From Gottfriedia acidiceleris (GTDB lineage: Bacteria; Bacillota; Bacilli; Bacillales; Bacillaceae_G), in NCBI RefSeq assembly GCF_023115465.1, contig NZ_CP096034.1, positions 1,612,001 through 1,676,000 on the forward strand: DNA of 64,000 nucleotides, read 5' to 3'. The translations under genes and the position numbers were made by a program. Shown here piece by piece: positions 56,554 to 64,000 of this stretch; the stretch's first letter is position 1, and each line of letters starts with the position of its first letter. Under the pieces are notes generated by a model. It did not search any database. It saw only the letters and a program-made list of their open reading frames with translations, and was not told the origin of the DNA.

Positions 56554-57537
56554 ATGGCAGTAATTTCTTATATAGATGCAGTAACTTTAGCGTTAAAAGA
56601 GGAAATGGAACGCGACCCAAAAGTATTTGTATTAGGGGAAGACGTTGGATTAAAAGGTGGAGTATTTAAAGCGACTCATGGTCTATATGATCAATTTGGT
56701 GAGGATCGTGTATTAGATACACCACTTGCAGAATCTGCAATTGCGGGTGTTGGTATTGGTGCTGCAATGTACGGACTTAGACCAGTAGCTGAAATGCAAT
56801 TTGCTGATTTCATTATGCCTGCAGTAAACCAAATTATTTCTGAGGCATCAAGAATTCGTTATCGTTCAAACAATGACTGGACTTGTCCTATTACGATTCG
56901 TGCTCCTTATGGAGGCGGTGTACACGGTGCACTTTACCACTCTCAATCTGTTGAGAAGGTATTTGCAGGTCAACCAGGATTAAAAATTGTAATGCCTTCT
57001 ACACCTTATGATGTGAAAGGTTTATTAAAAGCAGCAATTCGTGATAACGACCCAGTAATTTTCTTTGAGCATAAACGTGCTTATCGTTTAATTAAAGGTG
57101 AAGTACCTGAAACTGATTATGTACTTCCAATTGGAAAAGCTGACGTAAAACGTGAAGGTGAAGATATCACAATCATCACTTACGGATTATGTGTACATTT
57201 TGCTCTTCAAGCTGCTGAAAAATTAGCTCAAGATGGTATTTCTGTACATGTTTTAGACTTACGTACAATTTATCCATTAGATAAAGAATCTATTATCGAA
57301 GCTGCTTCTAAAACAGGAAAAGTTTTATTAGTAACTGAAGATAATAAAGAAGGAAGTATAATGAGCGAAGTTGCAGCAATTATTGCTGAAAATTGTTTAT
57401 TTGAATTAGATGCGCCAATCGCACGCCTTGCTGGCCCTGATGTTCCGGCAATGCCTTATTCTCCAACAATGGAAAAATTCTTTATGGTTAATCCAGATAA
57501 AGTAGAAAAAGCGGCTAGAGAACTTGCAGCATTTTAA
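56554..57537 (+). CDS. bkdAB: Branched-chain 2-oxo acid dehydrogenase E1 beta BkdAB
   Basis: Beta subunit of E1. GEDVGLKGGVFKATHGLYDQ, PLAESAIAGVGIGAAMYGLR, IRAPYGGGVHGALYHSQSVE and the C-terminal RLAGPDVPAMPYSPTMEKFF are family features. 327 residues, 16 bases after bkdAA. Confidence 0.95.
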   Translation: MAVISYIDAVTLALKEEMERDPKVFVLGEDVGLKGGVFKATHGLYDQFGEDRVLDTPLAESAIAGVGIGAAMYGLRPVAEMQFADFIMPAVNQIISEASRIRYRSNNDWTCPITIRAPYGGGVHGALYHSQSVEKVFAGQPGLKIVMPSTPYDVKGLLKAAIRDNDPVIFFEHKRAYRLIKGEVPETDYVLPIGKADVKREGEDITIITYGLCVHFALQAAEKLAQDGISVHVLDLRTIYPLDKESIIEAASKTGKVLLVTEDNKEGSIMSEVAAIIAENCLFELDAPIARLAGPDVPAMPYSPTMEKFFMVNPDKVEKAARELAAF

Positions 57538-57564
57538 TGGCACTGTTTGAAAAAGGGGGACATA

Positions 57565-58896
57565 ATGATGATCGAAAATATTAAAATGCCTCAATTAGGT
57601 GAAAGTGTAACAGAAGGTACAATCAGTACTTGGTTAGTAAAAGTAGGAGATCGTGTAAATAAATACGATCCACTTGCTGAAGTTATGACAGATAAAGTTA
57701 ATGCTGAAGTACCATCTTCATTTTCTGGTGTGATTAAAGAATTAATCGCAAATGAAGGTGAAACTTTAGCAGTTGGTGAAATCATTTGTACGATTGAAGT
57801 TGAAGGTGCTTCTGGTGAAGTAGCTGCTACAACTATTGAAGAAACTAAACCAGTTGAAAAAGCTGCACCTGTAGCACCAGCACAAGCTCCTGTAGCTGCT
57901 GCACCGGTTCAAACTATTGCTAAAACTGATGAGTCTGGTAAAGTTCGTTATTCTCCAGCTGTACTTCGATTAGCACAAGAAAATAATCTTGATCTTTCAT
58001 TAATTCCTGGTACAGGAAATAATGGTCGAGTTACTCGAAAAGATGTTTTAAATGCAATCGCAAATGGTGTACCTCAAGCGGCACCAGCACCTGTTGCAGT
58101 TGAAGCTCCTGCTCAACCAGTTGTAGCACAAACTGCTCCTACAGCTCAAGTAGCAGCACCTAATACAGCACCTGCACCTGTTATTCCAACAGCAGTTGGC
58201 GATATTGAAATTCCAGTTACAGGTGTACGTAAAGCAATTGCTTCAAATATGTTACGTAGTAAACATGAAGCTCCACACGCTTGGATGATGATCGAAGTAG
58301 ATGTTACTAACTTAGTTAATTACAGAAACAGCATTAAAGACTCTTTCAAGAAAAAAGAAGGTTTCTCTTTAACATTCTTTGCATTCTTTGTTAAAGCTGT
58401 AGCGCAAGCACTTAAAGAATATCCAATGATTAATTCAATGTGGGCTGGAGACAAAATCATCCAAAAGAAAGATATTAACTTATCGATCGCTGTTGCAACA
58501 GACGATGCATTATTTGTTCCAGTAATTAAAAATGCTGATGAGAAAACAATCAAAGGTATCGCACGTGAAATTACTGAATTAGCTACAAAAGTTCGTACTG
58601 GTAAGTTAAAATCAGACGAAATGCAAGGTGGCACATTCACAGTAAATAACACTGGATCATTTGGTAGTATTCAAAGCGCGGGTATCATTAATTACCCACA
58701 AGCTGCAATTTTACAAATTGAAAGCATCGTAAAACGCCCAGCTGTTGTTAACGGAATGATTGGTGTTCGCGATATGGTTAACCTATGCTTATCACTTGAT
58801 CACCGTGTACTTGACGGCTTCATTTGTGGTAAATTCTTAGGAAGAGTAAAAGAAATCCTAGAAAATACAACAAAAGAAAATACGAACGTATATTAA
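57565..58896 (+). CDS. bkdB: Branched-chain acyltransferase E2 BkdB
   Basis: Lipoyl core of the complex, making isobutyryl-, isovaleryl- and 2-methylbutyryl-CoA. Layout: lipoyl domain with the lipoate lysine in EVMTDKVNAEVPS (about residue 45), an Ala/Pro/Val linker, a peripheral subunit-binding domain (RYSPAVLRLAQENNLDLSLI), a second Ala/Pro linker, and a catalytic domain ending LSLDHRVLDGFICG. The start is ATG 57565 or the next ATG at 57568. 443 residues. It needs LipM-derived lipoate. Confidence 0.94.
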   Translation: MMIENIKMPQLGESVTEGTISTWLVKVGDRVNKYDPLAEVMTDKVNAEVPSSFSGVIKELIANEGETLAVGEIICTIEVEGASGEVAATTIEETKPVEKAAPVAPAQAPVAAAPVQTIAKTDESGKVRYSPAVLRLAQENNLDLSLIPGTGNNGRVTRKDVLNAIANGVPQAAPAPVAVEAPAQPVVAQTAPTAQVAAPNTAPAPVIPTAVGDIEIPVTGVRKAIASNMLRSKHEAPHAWMMIEVDVTNLVNYRNSIKDSFKKKEGFSLTFFAFFVKAVAQALKEYPMINSMWAGDKIIQKKDINLSIAVATDDALFVPVIKNADEKTIKGIAREITELATKVRTGKLKSDEMQGGTFTVNNTGSFGSIQSAGIINYPQAAILQIESIVKRPAVVNGMIGVRDMVNLCLSLDHRVLDGFICGKFLGRVKEILENTTKENTNVY

Positions 58897-58906
58897 TTTT
58901 ATAAAC

Positions 58907-58939
58907 AAAAGAGGTTGTCTTAAGGGCAATCTCTTTTTT
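58907..58939 (+). terminator. Terminator of the bkd operon
   Basis: AAAGAGGTTG pairs with CAATCTCTTT (one G-T pair), followed by a T run. Confidence 0.82.
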
Positions 58940-59254
58940 ATGTTAGTTTGTGAAATGAGAAAATTAAAATCGTTTTGAGAGGTGCAAATAAAGATAGAGG
59001 TTCTGCAATTAAATTCTTCATAAACAAAAATAGAAATGAATTACGCTAATGATCTTAAAATGGCCACATAATTCATTCAAAATGAAAAAACCATAGGAAT
59101 TACCACTCTATAGAAATAAAATCAGTATTTTATCAATATAAAAAGGATTATATGTGTGTCCTTTATCCAGAAATAGAAATAGCCCTTTTTTAGTGACTTA
59201 TGATAAAATTAATAAATATAAAATTCTCCGATATTATAAAAAGGAGTGGAATTT
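58940..59254 (+). other. Gap after bkdB, no gene seen
   Basis: About 315 AT-rich bases with many stops in all frames. Only the AAAAAGGAG ribosome binding site of the next gene is recognisable at the right end. Confidence 0.4.
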
Positions 59255-59731
59255 ATGCTAGTTGAACAAAATGGCTATTACATATCAACAAATAAAGAAT
59301 TATTAAACAGAGACGTTATTTATAACTTTTTAGACAAAGATTCATATTGGGCAAATGAAATTCCTTATGAATATATTGATCGATTTATCAAAGGTTCTTA
59401 CTGCTTTGGCGTATACAAGGGGAATCCAGGAGAAAGTGACCCAACCCAAGTAGGCTTCGCAAGAGTCGTATCAGATGGCGTCACATTTGCTTATTTAGCT
59501 GATGTATTTATTCTCCCAGAATATCGTAAACAAGGCTTATCAAAATGGCTAATGGAAGAAATCATGTGTTATGAAAAACTATCAACAGTACGGACATTCA
59601 TGCTTGGCACAAGAGATGCTCACAACTTATATCGCAAATATGGCTTCGAAGTGATTGATAATAGTAAAAACCGATTCATGGCTATTTTAAAAGACAATCT
59701 TTATCACAATATGAAAAACAATAGAGAATAG
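59255..59731 (+). CDS. GNAT-family N-acetyltransferase
   Basis: 158 residues with the GNAT acetyl-CoA motif FILPEYRKQGLSKWLMEEI (R/Q-x-x-G-x-A/S pattern) and C-terminal LGTRDAHNLYRKYGFEVIDN. ATG 59255 lies 8 bases after AAAAAGGAG; the frame opens at GTG 59246. The substrate is unknown. First gene of an accessory block between bkdB and brxB. Confidence 0.82.
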   Translation: MLVEQNGYYISTNKELLNRDVIYNFLDKDSYWANEIPYEYIDRFIKGSYCFGVYKGNPGESDPTQVGFARVVSDGVTFAYLADVFILPEYRKQGLSKWLMEEIMCYEKLSTVRTFMLGTRDAHNLYRKYGFEVIDNSKNRFMAILKDNLYHNMKNNRE

Positions 59732-59732
59732 G

Positions 59733-59861
59733 ATGCCACACCTCATCTCTCTAATCCTCTTTTCCACGGGCTTCATGCTTACCATTTACCTTTACACAAC
59801 CTCTAGCTCATTTTTAGATCCTGAACTAAAATCTTTACAAACTGTAACATTTGTAAGATAA
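59733..59861 (+). CDS. Possible 42-residue membrane peptide
   Basis: An ATG two bases after the GNAT stop opens a short frame, MPHLISLILFSTGFMLTIYL and so on, with one hydrophobic helix. It lacks a good ribosome binding site, and its end overlaps the promoter of the next gene, so it may be chance. Confidence 0.25.
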   Translation: MPHLISLILFSTGFMLTIYLYTTSSSFLDPELKSLQTVTFVR

Positions 59862-59878
59862 TTTACAAATATGTGACA
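59834..59878 (+). promoter_or_regulatory. Promoter of the MFS gene with palindromic operator over the -10
   Basis: TTTACA (59834-59839)-17-GATAAT (59857-59862). ATTTGTAA (59849-59856) and TTACAAAT (59863-59870) form a perfect dyad exactly around the -10, with outer TGTAACA/TGTGACA half-matches (59843 and 59872). This is the layout of a repressor operator of the TetR/MarR size class. No regulator gene is adjacent. Confidence 0.6.
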
Positions 59879-59902
59879 TCTTAGAGAAATAGGGGGGATA
59901 AG

Positions 59903-61153
59903 ATGTTTAAAAATTTATCTGCCGTACATCCTGTTGCTTGGAATATTGTAATTGGAACTTTATTCGTTAGATTTGCTAGCACAGTAAGTATGCCGTTTTT
60001 AGCTATTTATTTAACTTCAGTTAAACAGATCTCACCTGCAATGGTTGGGCTTATGTTAACAGTTTCATCTTTTTTAGGGGTGTTTTTCAGTTTTATTGGA
60101 GGAACTCTTTCTGATCGTATTGGAAGGAAAACTATTTTATTATCGAGTATTTTCTTATGGTCTATAACATTAGTTGGTTTTGGACTAGGAAATTCATTCG
60201 CCTGGTTTTTCGTGTTGAACTCGATCTTAAATATTTGTTCATCATTTTTCGAACCTTCTTCAAGAGCATTACTTTCTGATTTAACCGACGAGAAATCAAA
60301 ACTGTTAGTGTTTAATTTGCGATATGCTGCTATTAATGTTGGAGTTGCAGTTGGTCCATTAGTTGGTTTATATCTAGGAAGCTCTAAAAGCACATTGCCA
60401 TTTGTATTATCTGGAATTGTTTACTTTATTTATGGTTTAACATTATTATTTATGTTATCAAAGTATAAAATTGGAGAAGGAAAGTCTGCTTCGACAACGA
60501 ACAAAGTTTCGATGAAGGCATCTTTTTCTATTTTACGTAAGGATATCATCTTTGCTTTAACGATTCTAACAATCTGTTTTTATGGTCTTGGTTATTCGCA
60601 AAGCTTTTCAACAATGTCTCAATATTTTGCGAACGCACCACAGTTTCATAATGGCGTGAAACTGTATGCATATTTAACAACAATCAATGCAGTAACTGTA
60701 GTAATACTTCAATTCCCAATTGTAAGTAGAATGAAGAATTTTTCTCCAACTGTATCAATGATGATTGGTAATGTGATTGTTAGTTTAGCTGTTGCTGGAT
60801 TTGGGTTATTTACTAACTTTTTCTTATTAGCAATCGTTATGATTGTGTTAACTGTAGGAGAAATATTTGCATTTACATTTACAGATGTATTTGTCGATCA
60901 GCTTGCTCCTGAAGAATTAAAAGGAACTTATTTTGGGGCAATGGGATTCTCAAAACTCGGTTTCGTTTTCGGTCCAGCGCTTGGTGGAAGTTTACTAGCT
61001 TACTTCGGATATGAAAATGGTGGCCATGGATTTGTTATTATTAGTGCAATCGCTTTTATAAGTTTTCCAATGATGTTTTTTGTAAATAGACTTTTTCAAA
61101 AAAGAAAAGAAGTCAAGGGTGAATCGGATACAAAATTAACTGTTAATTCTTAA
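59903..61153 (+). CDS. Major facilitator superfamily exporter
   Basis: 416 residues, 12 predicted membrane helices, with the drug:H+ antiporter motif A in loop 2-3 (GGTLSDRIGRKTILL) and a related loop in the second half (FVDQLAPEELKGTYFGAMGF). Probably a DHA1-type multidrug or metabolite efflux pump; substrate not known. AGGGGGGAT precedes ATG 59903. The promoter carries a palindrome that suggests ligand-controlled repression. Confidence 0.88.
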   Translation: MFKNLSAVHPVAWNIVIGTLFVRFASTVSMPFLAIYLTSVKQISPAMVGLMLTVSSFLGVFFSFIGGTLSDRIGRKTILLSSIFLWSITLVGFGLGNSFAWFFVLNSILNICSSFFEPSSRALLSDLTDEKSKLLVFNLRYAAINVGVAVGPLVGLYLGSSKSTLPFVLSGIVYFIYGLTLLFMLSKYKIGEGKSASTTNKVSMKASFSILRKDIIFALTILTICFYGLGYSQSFSTMSQYFANAPQFHNGVKLYAYLTTINAVTVVILQFPIVSRMKNFSPTVSMMIGNVIVSLAVAGFGLFTNFFLLAIVMIVLTVGEIFAFTFTDVFVDQLAPEELKGTYFGAMGFSKLGFVFGPALGGSLLAYFGYENGGHGFVIISAIAFISFPMMFFVNRLFQKRKEVKGESDTKLTVNS

Positions 61154-61183
61154 AAGAACGCTTTTAAAGCGTTCTTTTTTTTT
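61153..61183 (+). terminator. Terminator after the MFS gene
   Basis: AAAGAACGCTT-TTA-AAGCGTTCTTT followed by further T residues. Confidence 0.92.
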
Positions 61184-61267
61184 CAGAGTGTTAAGTTGTC
61201 AATATAATTTTCCATTCATACCAGTATTTAATTTTGATACATTTAATGTAAGAAAAAAATAGCGAGG

Positions 61268-61519
61268 ATGTGTAGTTATTTGAATAAATATGGTAGGCTT
61301 TCTTTATTGATGGTTGGTATCAGTATAGTTATAGCTCTTTTTATGAATGATCACACTAAACAATTCCTTTTATGTTTCTTAATCTTATCCATAGCAGGGG
61401 TAATTTTTGCATTCCTCTCAAAAAAACTTACAAATATTATTCTTGGCGTAGTCTTAAATATGATCACCTTTATTTTCTTCTTCTTTTTAATTTTGGCGTT
61501 CGGAATTGGAGAAGCTTAA
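61268..61519 (+). CDS. Small membrane protein, unknown
   Basis: 83 residues with three hydrophobic helices (LSLLMVGISIVIALFM; FLLCFLILSIAGVIFAFL; IILGVVLNMITFIFFFFLIL). Polar residues are few. The start may be ATG 61268 or TTG 61280 (MNKYGRL); the GCGAGGATGTG site fits the latter better. No family recognised. Confidence 0.55.
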   Translation: MCSYLNKYGRLSLLMVGISIVIALFMNDHTKQFLLCFLILSIAGVIFAFLSKKLTNIILGVVLNMITFIFFFFLILAFGIGEA

Positions 61520-61609
61520 ATATTAGAGTTTTTCCATTTCATACTAAAATAGTATGCTTTCGTTTATTTCCTCATATATTGTATAAACAAGCGATATGGA
61601 GGGAGAGAT

Positions 61610-61921
61610 ATGGACGAACTTCTTTTTGATCAGCTTAAGTTATTAAGTTGGGACTGTGTAATATTAGAAGGTGCTAGTGAGCAAGAAGAAGAGCTAATGA
61701 AAAATGTTTTATCCACATTACATTCAATCGGATTAAAAAATAAAATTGATGCAAAAGTTTTATTTATTGCAGGAGATGTGGAAAAGATTGATCAGTTTGT
61801 CATAAAAAATCCATTCGTAACCGTTATACGAGTTGTTGAAGAATTAAATGAAGATTACCAATACGCCATATCTACTTTAGCTCATTTACCGAATGTAATC
61901 GTAGATTTAGTCAATGAATAA
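61610..61921 (+). CDS. Hypothetical cytosolic protein
   Basis: 103 residues, alternating helices and strands (LSWDCVILEGASEQEEELMK; IDAKVLFIAGDVEKIDQFVI; VTVIRVVEELNEDYQYAIST). GGAGGGAGAG precedes ATG 61610. No catalytic motif or known family recognised. It stands between a small membrane protein gene and brxB. Confidence 0.6.
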   Translation: MDELLFDQLKLLSWDCVILEGASEQEEELMKNVLSTLHSIGLKNKIDAKVLFIAGDVEKIDQFVIKNPFVTVIRVVEELNEDYQYAISTLAHLPNVIVDLVNE

Positions 61922-62033
61922 TTAAGACGTTAAAAAATTCACTTGAAATATAATAAAACTAGCAGGTTCAAAAGCTTGAATTATTAGCCGCTAAATTGGT
62001 AAGATGAAAAAAAGCATGTAAGGAGTAGATGAA

Positions 62034-62471
62034 ATGAATATGAATTTTAATTTTTTTATGAATGATGTTGTCCATACTGCACGTCAAGAAATCGTAGCGG
62101 CTGGTTATGCAGAGTTAAAAACACCTGAGGAAGTTGCGCAAGCACTTGAAAAGAAAGGCACTACACTTGTAATGGTAAACTCAGTATGTGGTTGTGCTGG
62201 TGGTATTGCTCGTCCTGCAGCAGCACATTCAGTGCACTATGATGCAAGACCAGACCAATTAGTAACTGTGTTTGCAGGGCAAGATAAAGAAGCTACTGCT
62301 AAAGCTCGTGAATATTTTACTGGTAAAGCACCATCATCTCCGTCATTTGCACTTTTAAAAGACGGTGAACTTGTTGCGATGGTTGAGCGTCATGAAATTG
62401 AAGGTCATGATCCAATGCAAGTCATTCAAAAACTTCAAAATTATTTCGACCAATTTTGTGAAGAAATTTAA
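62034..62471 (+). CDS. brxB: Bacilliredoxin BrxB (YqiW)
   Basis: Removes bacillithiol from S-bacillithiolated proteins. DUF1094 thioredoxin-like fold with the CGC active site at C52-G53-C54 in [17 protein letters not shown]. 145 residues. The ATG at 62034 follows AAGGAG by about 9 bases; ATG 62040 is an alternative. The C-terminal [20 protein letters not shown] is typical. Confidence 0.94.
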   Translation: MNMNFNFFMNDVVHTARQEIVAAGYAELKTPEEVAQALEKKGTTLVMVNSVCGCAGGIARPAAAHSVHYDARPDQLVTVFAGQDKEATAKAREYFTGKAPSSPSFALLKDGELVAMVERHEIEGHDPMQVIQKLQNYFDQFCEEI

Positions 62472-62473
62472 AT

Positions 62474-62527
62474 AAAAAAGTACAAAAATTTATGAGGGGA
62501 ATTCCATAAATTTTTGTACTTTTTTTG
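62474..62527 (+). terminator. Terminator after brxB
   Basis: A perfect stem of about 20 bp, from AAAAAGTACAAAAATTTATG to its complement ending GTACTTTTT, then T residues. It could also end transcription from the left-pointing gene at 62767. Confidence 0.92.
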
Positions 62528-62572
62528 TACATAATATTATTATTATGTAAACTGTATTTTAAATGAAGCGTT

Positions 62573-62767
62573 TTAATTAATTATTTTGTAAATAAAATAA
62601 AAGATAAAGAAGAAAGATAATGCAGCTAAAGAGCATGTAAAAATTAATAACATTAATGCATCCTTATATGCTGTCTCATCGTTTTTTACGCGAAAAGCGA
62701 AGGATTCTGATCTATGTTTTTTTAATTTTCTATATTGGCTTAAATCGATAATATTTGATTGATCCAC
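62573..62767 (-). CDS. Small single-pass membrane protein, unknown
   Basis: 64 residues: a charged N-terminal half (IDLSQYRKLKKHRSESFAFR) and one C-terminal membrane helix (LMLLIFTCSLAALSFFFIFY). The start is GTG 62767, 5 to 8 bases after AGGAGAGGTG. The IDLSQYRKLK-type start occurs in several short Bacillus membrane proteins. Function unknown. Confidence 0.6.
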   Translation of the reverse strand: MDQSNIIDLSQYRKLKKHRSESFAFRVKNDETAYKDALMLLIFTCSLAALSFFFIFYFIYKIIN

Positions 62768-62922
62768 AACACACCTCTCCTTTGTGTTACTAATATATTA
62801 ATTAAATTTTAAAATATTCTAAATAATTAGTAAAGTTGTTTTGCAAACAAATTACTAGCAAATTATGCCATAATTAATGTGAATAAAATTTACTAATATG
62901 CTTGAAAGGTAAGTGGGAATTT

Positions 62923-63405
62923 GTGAAATATACTTTATGTTTTATCAAACGAAATGATGAACTATTAATGTTAAATCGTATAAATGCTCCTACAATGGGA
63001 ATTTGGAATGGTGTTGGTGGAAAAATAGAAAAAGGAGAAACAATCGAAAGATCCGTTCAAAGAGAGATTGCAGAAGAAACCGGTATACAGATTGAATTGA
63101 AAGATATAACTTATAAAGGTAAAGTGACCTGGCATGAAGAAGAAGTGGATTTCGGAGGTATGTACGTATTCCTGGCCAAGGTTTCTAATAGTTTAAAATA
63201 TGATACGCCTTTAAAAATAGATGAAGGAATTTTAGATTGGAAAAAAATTGATTGGGTAATAGATGAAAAAAATCAAGGAGTAGGGGAGTGTATTCCTTAT
63301 TTTCTTCCAATACTATTAAATAATGAGCGAAATCATCACTATTCCTTTTATTATAAGGAGAATAAGGTTGTTGATGTAGTAATAGAAGAGGTTGTTTTAA
63401 TATAA
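62923..63405 (+). CDS. Nudix hydrolase (MutT-like)
   Basis: Hydrolyses a nucleoside diphosphate linked to another moiety. The Nudix box GGKIEKGETIERSVQREIAE continues with ETGI and is complete (G-x5-E-x7-REUxEExGU). The start KYTLCFIKRNDELLMLNR resembles 8-oxo-dGTP-type MutT proteins. GTG 62923 is preferred over TTG 62902, giving 160 residues, but the ribosome binding site is weak for both. Substrate not determined. Confidence 0.85.
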   Translation: MKYTLCFIKRNDELLMLNRINAPTMGIWNGVGGKIEKGETIERSVQREIAEETGIQIELKDITYKGKVTWHEEEVDFGGMYVFLAKVSNSLKYDTPLKIDEGILDWKKIDWVIDEKNQGVGECIPYFLPILLNNERNHHYSFYYKENKVVDVVIEEVVLI

Positions 63406-63858
63406 TCAAATAATTTATGAATGAATAATGTAATCATTTTTATGAAAATACCATTACCAAAATGGTATTTTTTTTATAAATAAGTATGAAAACGCTTAAA
63501 TTAGGGGGAATTCAGGTATTCGGAAATGTAAAATGTAGTGATTTGCAAGATTTGTCGAAAATTTATTGAAAAGTTTGAAAAGTTTAATAACAACTCTTTT
63601 ATTCGCTTATTTGAATAAATATATAAACGTAATGAATATTAATGAAAATATATTTTTTAAAATATCCCTGTAAAATGAAGCTATATCTAATTTTTTTGTC
63701 GAAATACTGAAAAATATATTTGCATATTTATTAGTATGTGTTAAAATTCATTTTGTGGAATAATTATTCATTCGAAAAAAATGGTTGTTTAATAGAATAC
63801 TAATAAAGATAATATAAATAATAAGTTTGAATTTTTAAAAAATTAGGGGGAAGCATTA
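63406..63858 (+). promoter_or_regulatory. Control region of the artP-like gene
   Basis: About 450 bases without a gene. It holds a cre-like TGAAAACGCTTAAA (63487-63500, one mismatch), two perfect 0A boxes TGTCGAA (63553-63559 and 63697-63703), a promoter TTGCAT (63720-63725)-16-TAAAAT (63742-63747), and the dyad GAATAATTATTC (63758-63769) just after the expected start, which resembles an ARG box. A weak terminator for the Nudix gene may lie near 63450-63475 (ACCATTACCAAAATGGT). Confidence 0.5.
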
Positions 63859-64000
63859 ATGAAAAAAATAGTCGGAGTTTTAGCTGCATCAGCATTATCA
63901 ATTGGAATGTTATCTGCTTGTAACAAGTCAGATGATAAAACCTTAACCTTAGGAACAAGTGCGGATTATAAGCCTTATGAATTTATTGACACAAAAAATG
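63859..64000 (+). CDS. artP: Amino-acid ABC transporter binding lipoprotein, probably ArtP (partial)
   Basis: The first 47 codons are visible. The signal MKKIVGVLAASALSIGMLSA ends in the lipobox LSAC (lipid on Cys21). The mature start TLTLGTSADYKPYEFIDTKN is the beginning of a type 3 solute-binding protein for polar amino acids. brxB followed by an art-type operon (artPQR, formerly yqiXYZ) is the B. subtilis order, so arginine is the likely ligand. The gene runs off the window. Confidence 0.8.
   Translation, partial: MKKIVGVLAASALSIGMLSACNKSDDKTLTLGTSADYKPYEFIDTKN

Noticed and set aside
61372-61629. 85-codon ORF overlapping the small membrane protein and the next gene
   Set aside because: It is out of frame with two better-supported genes and lacks a start signal.

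Overview
The window is a stretch of chromosome from a low-GC, endospore-forming Bacillaceae. The evidence is the spoIIIA operon, spoIVB, spo0A and splB, Shine-Dalgarno sites of the AGGAGG type, frequent TTG/GTG starts, and gene order that follows the Bacillus subtilis yqh-yqi region almost gene for gene. I cannot name the species from sequence reading alone.

Layout. (1) 1-3.7 kb: the first codons of a leftward gene, an aspartokinase, and the alaR-alaT alanine pair. (2) 3.7-10.1 kb, leftward: a sulfate-assimilation and siroheme operon, yezD-cysH-sat-cysC-sulfite reductase-DUF3906-sumT-sirB. It has a clear promoter before yezD and a terminator-like hairpin between yezD and cysH. (3) 10.3-14.1 kb: YuiD-like membrane protein, MMPL exporter, lipoprotein cyclophilin. 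(4) 14.1-23.8 kb: the yqhL-lipM-mntR-yqhP-yqhQ-yqhR-aroQ-papA-efp-yqhV block, interrupted by splB and a decayed tnpB element. (5) 23.8-29.1 kb: spoIIIAA-AH, the mother-cell part of the feeding-tube/channel complex. (6) 29.5-45.1 kb: accB-accC-yqhY, nusB-folD-xseA-xseB-ispA, dxs-yqxC, argR-recN, spoIVB, spo0A. The spo0A upstream region shows a sigma-A promoter, a sigma-H promoter and 0A boxes. (7) 45.1-48.4 kb: a GC-rich Bacillaceae-type repeat, a promoter/terminator-bounded structured RNA candidate that I cannot assign to a known family, uppP, yycC, yqiK and yqzF. (8) 48.5-58.9 kb: bkdR and the sigma-54-dependent operon ptb-bcd-buk-lpdV-bkdAA-bkdAB-bkdB, which converts branched-chain amino acids to branched-chain acyl-CoA primers. 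(9) 59.2-64 kb: accessory genes (GNAT, MFS exporter, small membrane proteins), brxB, a Nudix hydrolase and the start of an amino-acid-binding lipoprotein probably equivalent to artP.

How the genes fit together. The sulfur operon carries sulfate through APS/PAPS to sulfide and makes most of the siroheme needed by its own sulfite reductase. accBC supplies malonyl-CoA and bkd supplies the branched primers for membrane lipids. A palindrome in front of bkd matches the FapR operator as I recall it, which would tie primer supply to malonyl-CoA sensing. spoIIIA, spoIVB and spo0A form the sporulation core. ispA, dxs and uppP serve isoprenoid and lipid-carrier metabolism.

The two items most worth a second look are the unassigned structured RNA at about 45.58-45.87 kb and the FapR-like operator at 50.62 kb.
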